Below are positions 51,242 through 60,962 of a stretch of DNA of 64,000 bases, piece after piece. The notes below the pieces were generated by a model, which saw only the letters and a program-made list of their open reading frames with translations, was not told the origin of the DNA and made no database searches. This stretch comes from Brachybacterium avium (lineage in GTDB: Bacteria > Actinomycetota > Actinomycetes > Actinomycetales > Dermabacteraceae). Within the stretch, counting starts at the first letter, position 1, and each line of letters starts with the position of its first letter. The translations under genes were made by a program, and so were the position numbers. The stretch is from assembly GCF_002216795.1 (NCBI RefSeq), contig NZ_CP022316.1:2170001-2234000 (forward strand), given 5' to 3'.

Positions 51242-52216
51242 TCAGCGCAGGTTCGCCGGGCCCGCGTGCTCGGCGGCCTTCTCGGCGGCGGCGCGACGCT
51301 CGGCGCGCTGGGTGTCGAGCTGCTCGGCGTGGTCCTCGGTCGCCGAGGCCGACATCGTCCGCATCGCCGGGGCGAGGTCGGTGAACTGCCCGCCCACCTC
51401 ACCGCGCACGCGGTTGTCGCTGCCGGTCGGCGCGGGCTGGTTGGCCTCGCCGGTGAGGGCGCCCCGGATGATGTTGCCGCTGACGTCCGTCCCGTCGGTG
51501 TTCTCGGAGACGGTCACGTCGGAGCCGAAGTAGTTGCCGTCCTCGCAGTTCACGATCCCGTCGCCGATGCCGAGCTGCACGCCGGCGTTGCCGGTGGCGG
51601 TGACCGCGCCGTCGACCTCCGAGGCGCACACCGCGGTGCCCTCGGCGTTGCCGGTGACGGTGAGGTCGCGGGCGAGGGTCGAGTCGATGATGTCGGTGTA
51701 CACCGTGTTCTCGGTGGTCACGTTGCCGCCGACGGTGACGGTCTCGAGGTGGACGGCGCCCTGGGCGACGTTCACGCGGCCTTCGATGGAGGAGTCGTAG
51801 GAGTACAGGAACGGATCGGCGCCGTCCGCGGCCTGGCCCCGGTAGGCGCCGGCCACGGAGGACTGGTCGAGGTAGACGCCGTAGCCGCCGTGGGAGATGA
51901 CGTTCCCGCCGATCGTGGTGCCGACGGAGTCGACGTACCCGTCGGCCCGGACGACCACGCGGTCGGCGATCGTGGAGTCGGTGAGCAGGAGATCGGCATC
52001 GGCCCGCACGCGCACCTCGCCCTCCACGGTGACGTTGGTGAGGACGCAGGAGTCGCCCTTGGCGACCACCAGGTCCCCGGGGACGGTGACGTCAGCCGCG
52101 GAACCGTCGCAGTGGGTGGTCAGCGCGGCGGAGGCGGAACCGGCGCCGAGCGCGAGACCGGTGGAGGCGAGGGCGATGGTGGACAGCACGACGACGGAAC
52201 GGGGGAGGGGGCGCAT
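51242..52216 (-). CDS. secreted protein with beta-helix-like repeats
   Basis: This 324-residue protein has a clear signal peptide (residues 1-29, ASA cleavage site) and no lipobox. The body is a series of short strand-like units such as 'VTVEGEVRVRADADLLLTDST', 'TIGGNVISHGGYGVYLDQSS' and 'VTVGGNVTTENTVYTDIIDS', suggesting a right-handed beta-helix. Cysteines in CDG, SCV, VCAS and NCED could form disulfides. A charged, Glu/Arg-rich C-terminal 45 residues ends it. No anchor is visible. The role is unknown; adhesins and polysaccharide-active proteins have such folds. Confidence 0.72.
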   Translation of the reverse strand: MRPLPRSVVVLSTIALASTGLALGAGSASAALTTHCDGSAADVTVPGDLVVAKGDSCVLTNVTVEGEVRVRADADLLLTDSTIADRVVVRADGYVDSVGTTIGGNVISHGGYGVYLDQSSVAGAYRGQAADGADPFLYSYDSSIEGRVNVAQGAVHLETVTVGGNVTTENTVYTDIIDSTLARDLTVTGNAEGTAVCASEVDGAVTATGNAGVQLGIGDGIVNCEDGNYFGSDVTVSENTDGTDVSGNIIRGALTGEANQPAPTGSDNRVRGEVGGQFTDLAPAMRTMSASATEDHAEQLDTQRAERRAAAEKAAEHAGPANLR

Positions 52217-52397
52217 GGCAGGCTCCTGGTGTCACCGCGTCCGGCTGCGGGCCGCGGCGAAGGTGGGGAATGGGGGACGTTCGGTCACCGACCGTACCGA
52301 TTCCCCGTGGCCCCCGCAGGCGTTTGCGAAGATTTCCCGAGGAGGCCTCCGGGGCCCGGGCGGAACGGCGCCTTCGCTGCCGGCGACGTCGCCGATC

Positions 52398-53537
52398 TCA
52401 GAGGTACTCGAGGTTGATCTCGTTCTCGGGGTGGAAGAACACGCAAGAGCCGGGCTTGGGCCGCACGTGGATCGTGGAGTCCGGGGCGATGTCCTTGAAG
52501 CCGTGGTCCAGGCGCAGCACCAGCTGATGGCCGCGCACGGTGGCGGTCATCGACTCGGTCTCCCGCGTGTGGCAGTGCAGGAACGCCTCCCCGCCCAGCT
52601 TCTCGACCAGCCGCACGGTCAGCGGCAGGCTGTCCTGCCCGTCGGGCGCACCGTCGGAGCCGCCGACGATCTCCCAGCTCTCGGGGCGCACGCCGACGAT
52701 CACCTGGTCGGTGGTCTTCGCGACGTGCTCCCGGGGCAGTCCGAGATCCATGCCGTGCCCCGGGCCCAGCAGCGCCAGGCCGTCGGAGGTGACGGTGGCG
52801 CCGTCGATCAGGGTCATCGCGGGGGAGCCGATGAACCCGGCGACGAAGGTGTTGCCGGGGTGCTCGTACAGGTGGGTCGGTTCGTCGACCTGCTGCAGGA
52901 TGCCGTCCTTGAGCACCGCGACCCGGTCACCCATGGTCATCGCCTCGGTCTGGTCGTGGGTCACGTACACCGTGGTCACGCCCAGCTCACGCTGGAGAGA
53001 GCCGATCTGCGCGCGGGTGGAGACGCGCAGCTTCGCATCCAGGTTCGACAGCGGCTCGTCCATGCAGAACACCTTGGGGTTGCGCACGATCGAGCGGCCC
53101 ATGGCCACCCGCTGGCGCTGCCCGCCGGACATCTGCGAGGGCTTCTTGTCCATCAGCGGCTCGAGCTCGAGCATCGCGGCGGCCCGGTCGACCTGCTGGG
53201 CGATCTCCGCCTTCGGCAGCTTGAGGTTCTGCAGGGCGAAGGCCATGTTCTGCCGCGCGGTCATGTTCGGGTAGAGGGCGTAGGACTGGAACACCATGGC
53301 CACGTCGCGGTCCCGGGCGCGCATCTCGCTGACATCGACATCGTCGATGAGGACGGAGCCCTCGTCGATCGGCTCGAGACCGGCCAGCATCCGCATCGCC
53401 GTGGATTTCCCGCTGCCGGAGGGCCCCACCAGGACCAGGAACTCGCCGTCGGCGACGGTGAGGGAGACCCGGTTGACCGCGGGCGGGCGGGAGGGATCGT
53501 AGATGCGGGAGGCCTGCTGGTACTCGACGGTGGCCAT
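52398..53537 (-). CDS. ABC transporter ATP-binding protein, UgpC/MsiK-like
   Basis: This 379-residue ATPase energises CUT1 sugar importers. Walker A is at 38-46 (GPSGSGKST), signature 'MSGGQRQRVAMGRSIV', Walker B 'VFCMDEPLSNLD', switch 'VTHDQTEAMTMGD'. The C-terminal 140 residues form the OB-like TOBE domain. It is the last gene of the 53.5-56.9 kb importer operon and, because MsiK-type ATPases serve several importers, may also power the ATPase-less importer at 46-48 kb. Confidence 0.93.
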   Translation of the reverse strand: MATVEYQQASRIYDPSRPPAVNRVSLTVADGEFLVLVGPSGSGKSTAMRMLAGLEPIDEGSVLIDDVDVSEMRARDRDVAMVFQSYALYPNMTARQNMAFALQNLKLPKAEIAQQVDRAAAMLELEPLMDKKPSQMSGGQRQRVAMGRSIVRNPKVFCMDEPLSNLDAKLRVSTRAQIGSLQRELGVTTVYVTHDQTEAMTMGDRVAVLKDGILQQVDEPTHLYEHPGNTFVAGFIGSPAMTLIDGATVTSDGLALLGPGHGMDLGLPREHVAKTTDQVIVGVRPESWEIVGGSDGAPDGQDSLPLTVRLVEKLGGEAFLHCHTRETESMTATVRGHQLVLRLDHGFKDIAPDSTIHVRPKPGSCVFFHPENEINLEYL

Positions 53538-53575
53538 GGTGTTCCTCGTGCTCTTTCAGGGGATCGGGCGGACGC

Positions 53576-54880
53576 TCACAGGTTGGGGGTGATGTCCCGG
53601 TCGACGACCTTCTGCGTCTCGTCCTGCAGGTCCTGCATCACCGTGGCGACGTCCTCCTGCGCGATCGCGATCCGGTCCAGGCCCGCGCCGATGCGCTGGC
53701 CGCCGCCGGAGACGAACACGCGGGCGTAATCCTGCGGCGCCGTGTTCTCGTTCAGCTGGCGGATCGCGGTCATCGCGTTGGGGTTCTCCTCGAGGTACTT
53801 CGCCTCCTCGGGATCCTCCATCGCGGACTTCCGCACCGGCATATAGCCGGTGGCCTGGCTGAAGGTGATGGTGTTCTCGGTGTTCGTCAGGAAGTCGGCG
53901 AACTTCATGGCCGTCACCTTGCGCTCGTCGCTGATCCCGTCGGGGATCGCGATCCCGGCTCCACCGGTGCAAGCGCCGGGCGTGGGCCCGGGCAGGTAGG
54001 TGGTGTGGAAGTCGAAGTCCGCCGAGTCGTTGAGCCCGCCGAGCGAGCCGGTGGACTGCAGCAGGCCCGAGGCATTGCCGATGGCGAAGGTGTTGTTGGC
54101 ATCCTGCTCGATCTGGATGTGACCGGCCGCGACCTGCTCCTGCAGGAAGGTCGCCGCATCGATCGACCCCTGGTCGGTGAACGTCGGGTTCCATTCGTCC
54201 GAGTAGGCGCCGCCGAAGGTCCAGATCATGCCCTGGAAGTACCAGTCGAGGTAGTTGGAGCCGTCGGGGACGACGAGGGCCGGGTCGCCGCCGCCCGCCT
54301 CCATGATCTTCGGAGCCCACTCGGCGAACTCGTCCCAGGTCTCCGGGCCGCGGTCGGTGGGCAGCCCGGCCTTCTTGAGAACCTCTGTGTTGAAGTACAT
54401 CAGGGTCGTGGAGCGGGAGTACGGCATGCCGTAGTGCTTGCCGTCGAAGGCGTAGTCCTCGCGCAGGGTATCCACGATGTCCTCGGAATCGACACCGGCC
54501 TCCTCCCACAGGTCATCCATCGCCGTGGTCGCGCCGGTGAAGGCGAAGTTGAACCAGGTGACGTCCGAGGCCACGATCAGGTCCGGCAGGCCGCCGCCGG
54601 CCAGTGCCGCGTTGAACTTCTGCCCCAGCTCCTCGTAGTTGGCACCGCCGTCGATGAGCTTCGCCGGGGTGTCGGGATTCTCCTCGTTCCAGAGGTCGAT
54701 GAGGGACTGCTCGAGATCCTTCGATTCGCCGGGGTGGTTGGACCAGAACTGGAGGGTGCCGTCACCCTCTTCACCAGCTCCACCGCCGGCGGAGGTGGAA
54801 CCGCCGGCGCAGGCGCCGAGTGCTACCGCTGCCGAGCCGGCACCGGCCATACCGAGAAGTGAGCGTCGCGAGAATGCCAT
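53576..54880 (-). CDS. extracellular solute-binding lipoprotein, UgpB-like
   Basis: This 434-residue binding protein has a signal peptide ending at the lipobox cysteine C24 (LGAC). Segments such as 'HYGMPYSRSTTLMYFNTEVLKKAGL' (about 130-155) and 'ETWDEFAEWAPKIMEAGG' resemble glycerol-3-phosphate and oligosaccharide receptors. Start ATG 54880 has GGAGAT upstream; two in-frame codons exist further out. It lies between the permease genes and the ATPase gene, a UgpAEBC-like order. Glycerol-3-phosphate is possible but unproven. Confidence 0.9.
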   Translation of the reverse strand: MAFSRRSLLGMAGAGSAAVALGACAGGSTSAGGGAGEEGDGTLQFWSNHPGESKDLEQSLIDLWNEENPDTPAKLIDGGANYEELGQKFNAALAGGGLPDLIVASDVTWFNFAFTGATTAMDDLWEEAGVDSEDIVDTLREDYAFDGKHYGMPYSRSTTLMYFNTEVLKKAGLPTDRGPETWDEFAEWAPKIMEAGGGDPALVVPDGSNYLDWYFQGMIWTFGGAYSDEWNPTFTDQGSIDAATFLQEQVAAGHIQIEQDANNTFAIGNASGLLQSTGSLGGLNDSADFDFHTTYLPGPTPGACTGGAGIAIPDGISDERKVTAMKFADFLTNTENTITFSQATGYMPVRKSAMEDPEEAKYLEENPNAMTAIRQLNENTAPQDYARVFVSGGGQRIGAGLDRIAIAQEDVATVMQDLQDETQKVVDRDITPNL

Positions 54881-54980
54881 GTCGATCTCCAATTCGTGAG
54901 GTCCTGCGGGGAGGGGATGCGGCCGACGGGGTCGGTGCGGGATGGACGGGGAACGGGGACAGCAGGGCGGGATCGGGCGG

Positions 54981-55925
54981 TCAGCCCTTGACAGCCCCGG
55001 CGGTGAGGCCCTTGATCATCTGCTTCTGCAGGATCAGGAACACGATGAGCATGGGGACGGCGGTCAGGACGGTGCCGGCCATCACCGGGCCCCAGTTGGT
55101 CAGCCCCTCGTTGTCCTGCAGCTGGGTCAGGCCGATGGGCAGGGGCGCGACCTTGTCGGTGTCCGACATCAGGAACGGCCACAGGTACTGGTTCCACTCG
55201 TTGACCACGGTGATCAGCGTGAAGGCGATCAGGGTGGGCCAGGACATCGGCAGCACCACCCGGAACAGGGTCCGGAAGAAGCCCGTGCCGTCGAGCTCGG
55301 CGGCCTCCATGACCTCCTTCGGCAACGACAGGAAGTGGTTGCGCATCAGGAAGGTGCCGAAGGCGACGGCCGCCAGCGGCACGATGATGCCCTGAAAGGT
55401 GTTGCGCCAGCCCCAGCTCGCCACCAGCGCGTAGTTGGAGATCACGGTGACCTGGTTGGGCACCATCAGCGAGGCGATCACCAGCAGGAACAGCAGGTTC
55501 CGGCCCGGGAAGCGCAGGAACGAGAAGCCATAGGCGCACATCACTCCCAGGCTCACCTCGATCACGGTGAGGATCGAGGTGATGATGATCGAGTTGCGCA
55601 GGTAGCGGTCGAACCGCAGCTCGGAGAGCACGTAGGAGTAGTTCTCCGGCGCGAACGGGTTCGGGAACCAGCTGATGGGGTCGGAGTAGATGTCGCCGTG
55701 GGTCTTCAGCGATGTCATCGCGATGAAGTACAGCGGCACGAAGAACAGCAGCACGGCGGCCGCCATCCCGACATAGCCGAGCAGCTTCCCGCCCGTCCCG
55801 CCCTCGAAGGCCTGGTGCCGGGAGCCGGCTCGTCTCCTCTGCGCGGCGGTGAGCTCGGGCGCGCCCTCGGGGCTCGTCCCGGGCACGGGCGGGAGGACGG
55901 GCTTGGTGTCATCGGTCATGGTCAT
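54981..55925 (-). CDS. carbohydrate ABC transporter permease, UgpE/MalG-like
   Basis: This 314-residue permease has a 40-residue Pro-rich N-terminus and six membrane segments. The EAA loop is 'EVMEAAELDGTGFFRTLFRVVLPM', standard for the MalG half. Two Met codons at the start (55925 and 55919) are possible. It follows the partner permease by 16 bp. Confidence 0.92.
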   Translation of the reverse strand: MTMTDDTKPVLPPVPGTSPEGAPELTAAQRRRAGSRHQAFEGGTGGKLLGYVGMAAAVLLFFVPLYFIAMTSLKTHGDIYSDPISWFPNPFAPENYSYVLSELRFDRYLRNSIIITSILTVIEVSLGVMCAYGFSFLRFPGRNLLFLLVIASLMVPNQVTVISNYALVASWGWRNTFQGIIVPLAAVAFGTFLMRNHFLSLPKEVMEAAELDGTGFFRTLFRVVLPMSWPTLIAFTLITVVNEWNQYLWPFLMSDTDKVAPLPIGLTQLQDNEGLTNWGPVMAGTVLTAVPMLIVFLILQKQMIKGLTAGAVKG

Positions 55926-55941
55926 GGTGTCCTCCTCCCTT

Positions 55942-56889
55942 CTAGTCCTGTGTGTCCTGGAGCTTCACCTGGATCAGCGTGATGATCAGGATGACGAGGA
56001 ACATGATCGTCGCGACCGCTGCGCCGTAGCCGGCCCGGTTGTTCACGAAGGTCTCCTGGTAGACCTGGTAGATCAGCGTCGAGGTGCCGGTGCCGAAGGG
56101 GCCGCCCTGGGTCATCACCTGGATGATGTCGAAGACCGTGAATGAGTTCAGCAGCACCGTGACGGACAGGAAGAACGTGGTGCCCTTGAGCTGCGGGAGG
56201 ATGACCCGCCAGAACTTCCGCCAGGCGGAGGTGCCGTCGATCTCGGCCGCCTCATCGAGGTCCTTGCGTCGCCCCTGCAGCGCCGCCAGGTAGATCACGA
56301 AGGTGTAGCCGAGGTTCTTCCACACGTACGTGGTGGTGATCATGAACAGCGCCCAGCCGGAGTGCTGGTAGAAGTGCGGGGAGTCCACCCCGAAGAAGGC
56401 GAGCACGCCCTGGACCAGGCCGTAGCCGGGATCGAAGACGAACTGGAAGGCGACGCCGATCGCCGCACCGGCGATGACGTAGGGCGCGAACACGATGGTC
56501 CGCACCAGGCCACGACCCCGCAGGTGCTGATCCAGCAGCATCGCCAGCGCCAGCCCGATCGCCATCGAACCGAGCACGGCCACGACGGTGAAGATCGCGG
56601 TATTGCGGGCGATCTGCCAGCTGGTGTCATCGGTGAACCACTCGACGTAGTTGTCGAAGCCGATGAACGTCATGTTCGGGGAGGAGATGTTCCAGTTGAA
56701 GAACGAGATGCGGAAGTTGTCGATCAGCGGGCGGTAGGTGAACAGGCCCAGCAGGATCATGTTCGGCAGGATCAGGGCCGTGGCCAGGCCGATATGCCGC
56801 CAGTTGAGCGAGCGGGATCGCTTGACCGGGTCCTGGTCAGAGGCCGACTTCTCGAGGCCGGGAATCGCGGGGGACGTCACGAGGGTCAC
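55942..56889 (-). CDS. carbohydrate ABC transporter permease, UgpA/MalF-like
   Basis: This permease of about 315 residues has a 40-residue hydrophilic head and six membrane segments. The EAA loop is 'DLDEAAEIDGTSAWRKFWRVILPQL'. GTG at 56889 gives a normal length; GTG 56880 is also possible and an upstream ATG at 57003 would add a doubtful head. It is the first gene of the four-gene importer operon. Confidence 0.88.
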   Translation of the reverse strand: MTLVTSPAIPGLEKSASDQDPVKRSRSLNWRHIGLATALILPNMILLGLFTYRPLIDNFRISFFNWNISSPNMTFIGFDNYVEWFTDDTSWQIARNTAIFTVVAVLGSMAIGLALAMLLDQHLRGRGLVRTIVFAPYVIAGAAIGVAFQFVFDPGYGLVQGVLAFFGVDSPHFYQHSGWALFMITTTYVWKNLGYTFVIYLAALQGRRKDLDEAAEIDGTSAWRKFWRVILPQLKGTTFFLSVTVLLNSFTVFDIIQVMTQGGPFGTGTSTLIYQVYQETFVNNRAGYGAAVATIMFLVILIITLIQVKLQDTQD

Positions 56890-57205
56890 AGTACTGGCGG
56901 GGCGGCCGTGCCGTGCGAAGTCCGAGAGATCGGGGTCGATCTGTGACCTTCTCGGAATCCGTCCCGCGGCGGCCCCCGACGCTTGGGCATCACCCCAGGT
57001 CACAAGCGGGTGACGAGAGCGCGAGGCGCGGCCCGGGCGCTACCGGATCGGTCCTCCGTCCCCGGGCGGCCACCGGCGGGACCTCCGATGTTCACCCGCC
57101 CGCCCGGGCGGCGTCACCGAACAGCGATCCCGTCGTGACCCGCGCAGTGACCGTCGTCTCCACTGAGCGTCGCAGCCGGCCGTATGACCGGCGTCGTGGA
57201 GCGGA
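56890..57205. other. 316-bp intergenic region upstream of the UgpA-like operon
   Basis: No gene is supported. It must carry the promoter of the leftward importer operon. A 7-bp dyad, TGTGACC (56942-56948) and GGTCACA (56998-57004), is the only symmetrical element I see; the wide spacing makes it a weak operator candidate. Confidence 0.4.
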
Positions 57206-59080
57206 TCAGCCGGCGGCGAGCGCGTCGACCGCGCGGACCAGCCCCAGGTGACTGAAGGCCTGCGGGAAGTTGCCCGCCATCCGCCCGGCGCCCCCATCGA
57301 ACTCCTCCGCGAACAGGTCCAGATCATTGCCGCAGCCCAGCAGCTGATCCATCAGCGTCTCGGCATCCGCGCGACGGCCGGAGGCGGCGTACTGCTCGAC
57401 CAGCCAGAAGCAGCACACCAGGAAGGGGTGCTCGTCGCCGGGCAGGCCGTCCTGTCCCTGCGTGCGATAGCGCAGGACGAGCCCGTCCGCGGTGCGCAGA
57501 TCCTGCTCGATGCGGGCGACGGTGGCGAGCATGTGCGGGTCGTCGGCCGGCAGGAAGCCGGTGTGGGGGATCTGGAGCAGGGAGGCGTCGACCTCCGTGG
57601 AGCCGTAGGTCTGGGTGAACGCGCCGTCGGCTCCCACCCCGCGGGTCATGACCTCCTCGCGCACCTGGTCACGCAGCAGCTCCCAGCGGGAGACCTCCTC
57701 CTCGGTGGCGGACAGCCCGTGCTCGCGGACCGCCCGGACGGCGCGGTCGAAGGTCGCCCACACCATAACCCGGCCATGGGTGAAGTACGCCGGATCCCCG
57801 CGCATCTCCCAGATGCCCTGATCGGGCTGGTCGATGCGCTTCTCCGTGTAGCGCAGCAGCGCCTTCTGCAGCGGCCACGACCACTGCGTCTCCTCGACGC
57901 CGGCGTCACGCATCGCCGCCAGGGCGATCATCACCTCACCCACCACATCGGCCTGGTACTGGCCGGCCGCACCGTTCCCGACCCGCACCGGCAGTGATCC
58001 CGCATAGCCGGTCAGGTGCTCCACCTCCCGCTCGGGCAGATTCCGGTCGCCGGTGATCGAGTACATGATCTGCAACCGCTCGGGGTCCCCGGCGATCGCA
58101 CGCAGCAGCCAGCGGCGCCAGGTCTGGGCGGCATCGAGGTGGCCGTGGGCGAGCAGCGCCTCGAGCGAGAGCGCGGCGTCGCGCAGCCAGCAGAAGCGAT
58201 AGTCCCAGTTGCGCACCCCGCCGAAGTCCTCGGGGAGGCTGGTGGTCGGGGCGGCGACGATGCCGCCGGTGCGGCGGTGGGTGAGGGCCCGCAGCACCAG
58301 CAGCGAGCGGGTCACGGGCTCGGCGTACTCCTCATCGACCCTTACCTGCCCCAGCCAGCCGGACCATTCGGCCACGGTGGTGGCCAGCGAGACCTCGATG
58401 TCCGGCGTCGCCGGGACCGGCTGCCAGGACGGGAACCAGGTCAGTACCCAGGAGGCGCTCTCCCCGGCGGCCAGACGGTGGTGGCCGCGGTGGGCACGAT
58501 CCTTCCCGCGCAGTGCGGGGCCGTGCAGAGCGACCCCGTCCCCGCCGGCGACTGCGATCAGCACCGGGTCCCCGGACTCGTCCTCGCCGCGGCGCACCCA
58601 GGGCATCGTCTGCCCGTAGTCGAAGCGGATCCTCAGCTCCTGGACCACCTCGACCTCGCCCTCGACGCACTCGACGCTGCGCACCAGGTCAGCGAGATCA
58701 TCGACGTCTCCGGACAGGGATGCCGCGCTGCGGGAGCGAGCCCCGCCCGAGGCCGAGGAGATCGCGCCGCCGGTCGTGCCGGAATCCCCACCCGCTCCGC
58801 TGACCGGCATGAACTCGGTGACCGTGGCGGTCCCGGTGGGGGAGCGCCACACCGTCTCCAGCACCATCGTGCCCGGCAGATAGCGGCGGGAGAGCACCTC
58901 GCCGTCCGTGATCCGCAGCGACCAGTGACCGTTCTCCTCGGTCCCCAGCAGGGAGCAGAGCAGGGCGTCGGAATCGAAGCGGGGCAGGCACAGCCAGTCG
59001 ACATCGCCCTCCCGGGTCACGAGCGCGGAGGCGCGCTGGTCCGACAGCAGGGCATGATCTTCGATGAGTGGGTTCGACAT
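57206..59080 (-). CDS. glycoside hydrolase family 15 protein (glucoamylase/trehalase-like)
   Basis: This 624-residue protein has the GH15 layout: a beta-sandwich N-terminal domain ('IEDHALLSDQRASALVTREGDVDWLCLPRFDSDALL') and an alpha/alpha-barrel catalytic domain. Landmarks are 'NWDYRFCWLRDAALSLEALL' and 'GIWEMRGDPAYFTHGRVMVWATFDRAVR', the latter shared with mycobacterial trehalases and containing the proposed acid glutamate. There is no signal peptide, so the enzyme is cytoplasmic, consistent with trehalose or maltooligosaccharide breakdown. It precedes the sugar importer operon on the same strand. Confidence 0.9.
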   Translation of the reverse strand: MSNPLIEDHALLSDQRASALVTREGDVDWLCLPRFDSDALLCSLLGTEENGHWSLRITDGEVLSRRYLPGTMVLETVWRSPTGTATVTEFMPVSGAGGDSGTTGGAISSASGGARSRSAASLSGDVDDLADLVRSVECVEGEVEVVQELRIRFDYGQTMPWVRRGEDESGDPVLIAVAGGDGVALHGPALRGKDRAHRGHHRLAAGESASWVLTWFPSWQPVPATPDIEVSLATTVAEWSGWLGQVRVDEEYAEPVTRSLLVLRALTHRRTGGIVAAPTTSLPEDFGGVRNWDYRFCWLRDAALSLEALLAHGHLDAAQTWRRWLLRAIAGDPERLQIMYSITGDRNLPEREVEHLTGYAGSLPVRVGNGAAGQYQADVVGEVMIALAAMRDAGVEETQWSWPLQKALLRYTEKRIDQPDQGIWEMRGDPAYFTHGRVMVWATFDRAVRAVREHGLSATEEEVSRWELLRDQVREEVMTRGVGADGAFTQTYGSTEVDASLLQIPHTGFLPADDPHMLATVARIEQDLRTADGLVLRYRTQGQDGLPGDEHPFLVCCFWLVEQYAASGRRADAETLMDQLLGCGNDLDLFAEEFDGGAGRMAGNFPQAFSHLGLVRAVDALAAG

Positions 59081-59138
59081 GGGGACAGTCCATCACGGAC
59101 CGCCGGTGCTGGGGAGAGCGACGGGGGATCGGCGGCGC

Positions 59139-60662
59139 TCACGCCGCCGTGTCGGGCTCCGTCCCGGTGACGAATTCGCTGAGGTGCTGCGAGAGCGCGA
59201 GCCGGCTGGGCTCGTGGCAGTACATCATGTGCCCGGCCTCGTAGTACTCGATGCGGATCCGCTCGCTGTAGTCCTCGCGCGGGATCGCGAGCTGGGCGAG
59301 CACGTGCTCGCTGGCGTGGAACGGGGTCGCGGCGTCGTGGTAGCCGTGGGAGACCAGCACCTTGGTGTGCGGGGACTTCCGCAGCAGTCGAGCGAGGTCC
59401 GAGGCGACCTCCACCGAGCGGTTCTCGAAGTCCTTGTAGCTCCACGGGTGCACCCGGCCGGACATGATCTCGTAGACCACGTCGCTGGTGAACTCCAGCT
59501 CCCCGCGCAGGTACTGGTTGATCGTCGCCGTGTAGGCGGGGGCGAGCTGATCGATGGACGGGTCGGTCTCCATCTGCGGGGCGTTGCCATTCCCGGCCGG
59601 GGCGGTGAAGCGGCCGTCGATGCGGCCGGTCATCAGGCCCTCCTGTCGCAGCAGCTCGGCGAGGAACGCCATGTGCTCGATTCGCAGGTCGGCGCGCTCC
59701 ACCCAGTCCGGATCCACCCCGATCAGGCCGCCGATGCGGGCGGCGGCCTCCTGCTTCTGCTCCGGCGCCAGCCGCAGACCGGCGGCGAGCAGCGCCGGGT
59801 ACTCCTGCTCGGCGAAGGCCTCGGCCTCGTCGACCACGTCCTGCAGCATCCGGTCCTCATGCTTGCCGTGCGCGTGGGCGATCGCGGCGTAGGTGGGCAG
59901 GTAGTGCAGGTAGGGGCGGTCATTGCCGGGATGGAAGCGGATGGTGCCGAAGTCGAGCACCGGGGAGATCAGCGCGATCCCGGCGACGGCCACGTAGTAG
60001 CGGTCCATGAGGTGCGCGGCCACGGCGGAGGCCCGGGTGGTGCCATAGGACTCGCCGGCCAGGTAGAGCGGCGAGGTCCAGCGCTGGTGGCGGGTCAGCC
60101 AGTCGATGACGAAGGCGGTGATCAGATCACGATCCTCCGCCAGCCCGTGATGGCGGCTGGGCTTCTGGCCGGGGGCGGGGCGCGAGTAGCCCGTGGTCAT
60201 CGCGTCCACGACCACCAGATCCGCGTCCTTGAGGATCGTCTCGTGGTTGTCCAGCAGCCGGTGCGGGGGAGCGGCCGGGGCTCCGGCATCGCCCGCGTCG
60301 ACCCGGCGCGGACCCAGCAGCCCCAGATGCAGCCACACCGTCGAGGCACCAGGCCCGCCGTTGAAGGCGAACACCACCGGGCGCTCGGCCGCGTCGGTGC
60401 CCTGGGCTACGTAGGAGACGGAGAACAGCTCCGCATACGCCGCACCGCGCCCGTACTCCTCACCCTCGGGCTCCTCCTTCAGCACCACGGTGCCGGTGGT
60501 CGCCGTGTAGTCCAGCGCCCCGTCGGGCAGGGACAGGGAGTGCAGCGTGGTGACCAGGTGGTCCTCGGGCGGCGCGGGCGTCGAGGCCGCGGGCTTCTCG
60601 GCGGCCGACGGGTCGGCGGGCGCTCCTGCGGCGGTGGTGGCGGGGCGGGTCTGCTCGGTCAC
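59139..60662 (-). CDS. peptidase S10 family serine carboxypeptidase
   Basis: This 507-residue alpha/beta-hydrolase carries an oxyanion loop NGGPGAS (101-107), the nucleophile S205 in AGESYG, D442 in GYHDAAT and H478 in EAGHMMY. The layout is that of S10 carboxypeptidases, which remove C-terminal residues. No signal peptide is present (the first 35 residues are Ala/Pro/Thr-rich), so it is probably intracellular, unusual for this mostly lysosomal or secreted family, though common for bacterial members. Confidence 0.9.
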   Translation of the reverse strand: MTEQTRPATTAAGAPADPSAAEKPAASTPAPPEDHLVTTLHSLSLPDGALDYTATTGTVVLKEEPEGEEYGRGAAYAELFSVSYVAQGTDAAERPVVFAFNGGPGASTVWLHLGLLGPRRVDAGDAGAPAAPPHRLLDNHETILKDADLVVVDAMTTGYSRPAPGQKPSRHHGLAEDRDLITAFVIDWLTRHQRWTSPLYLAGESYGTTRASAVAAHLMDRYYVAVAGIALISPVLDFGTIRFHPGNDRPYLHYLPTYAAIAHAHGKHEDRMLQDVVDEAEAFAEQEYPALLAAGLRLAPEQKQEAAARIGGLIGVDPDWVERADLRIEHMAFLAELLRQEGLMTGRIDGRFTAPAGNGNAPQMETDPSIDQLAPAYTATINQYLRGELEFTSDVVYEIMSGRVHPWSYKDFENRSVEVASDLARLLRKSPHTKVLVSHGYHDAATPFHASEHVLAQLAIPREDYSERIRIEYYEAGHMMYCHEPSRLALSQHLSEFVTGTEPDTAA

Positions 60663-60731
60663 TCGTGCTCCTTCGGATCGGTGGCGTCGGCGTCGATGCT
60701 ACGCGGACGGGGCCGTCGGACGACCGTCGCC

Positions 60732-60759
60732 GGTGGCGGTGGCGGTGGCGGTGGCGGTG
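60732..60759. repeat. GGTGGC hexanucleotide tandem repeat (four copies plus partial)
   Basis: Four perfect GGTGGC units run from 60732 to 60755, followed by a partial GGTG. The tract lies 70-95 bp upstream of the S10 gene start. Short repeats of this kind can vary in copy number by slippage. Confidence 0.85.
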
Positions 60760-60845
60760 CTGGTGGAGATGATGGCGCTCTCCGGAACCGGGTCGGGGCC
60801 GGGGCCGGGCCCTCGCCTCCGTGCGACACGCACAGGTGGACATGC

Positions 60846-60889
60846 GAATCCCCCGATCTGCCCCAAGGGTGGGGCAGACCGGGGGATTC
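60846..60889 (-). terminator. long hairpin after the symporter operon
   Basis: GAATCCCCCG and CGGGGGATTC form the outer stem and TCTGCCCC/GGGGCAGA the inner stem, separated by one A-C mismatch, with a 6-base loop. It lies downstream of the small membrane protein gene (ends 60963) and should terminate the leftward symporter operon. Confidence 0.8.
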
Positions 60890-60962
60890 GGTGACGGGCC
60901 TTCGGCGCGGCGAGCGTCAGCGGCGCGGGCGGCCGGAGCCAGGTCCCGACCGAGATCCGGGA

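Larger units (their letters stand above)
60663..60962. other. 300-bp gap with hexanucleotide repeat
   Basis: The gap upstream of the S10 gene contains no gene. It holds a run of GGTGGC hexamers and a long hairpin, both listed separately, and nothing else I can identify. The S10 promoter should lie near 60665-60730. Confidence 0.5.
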
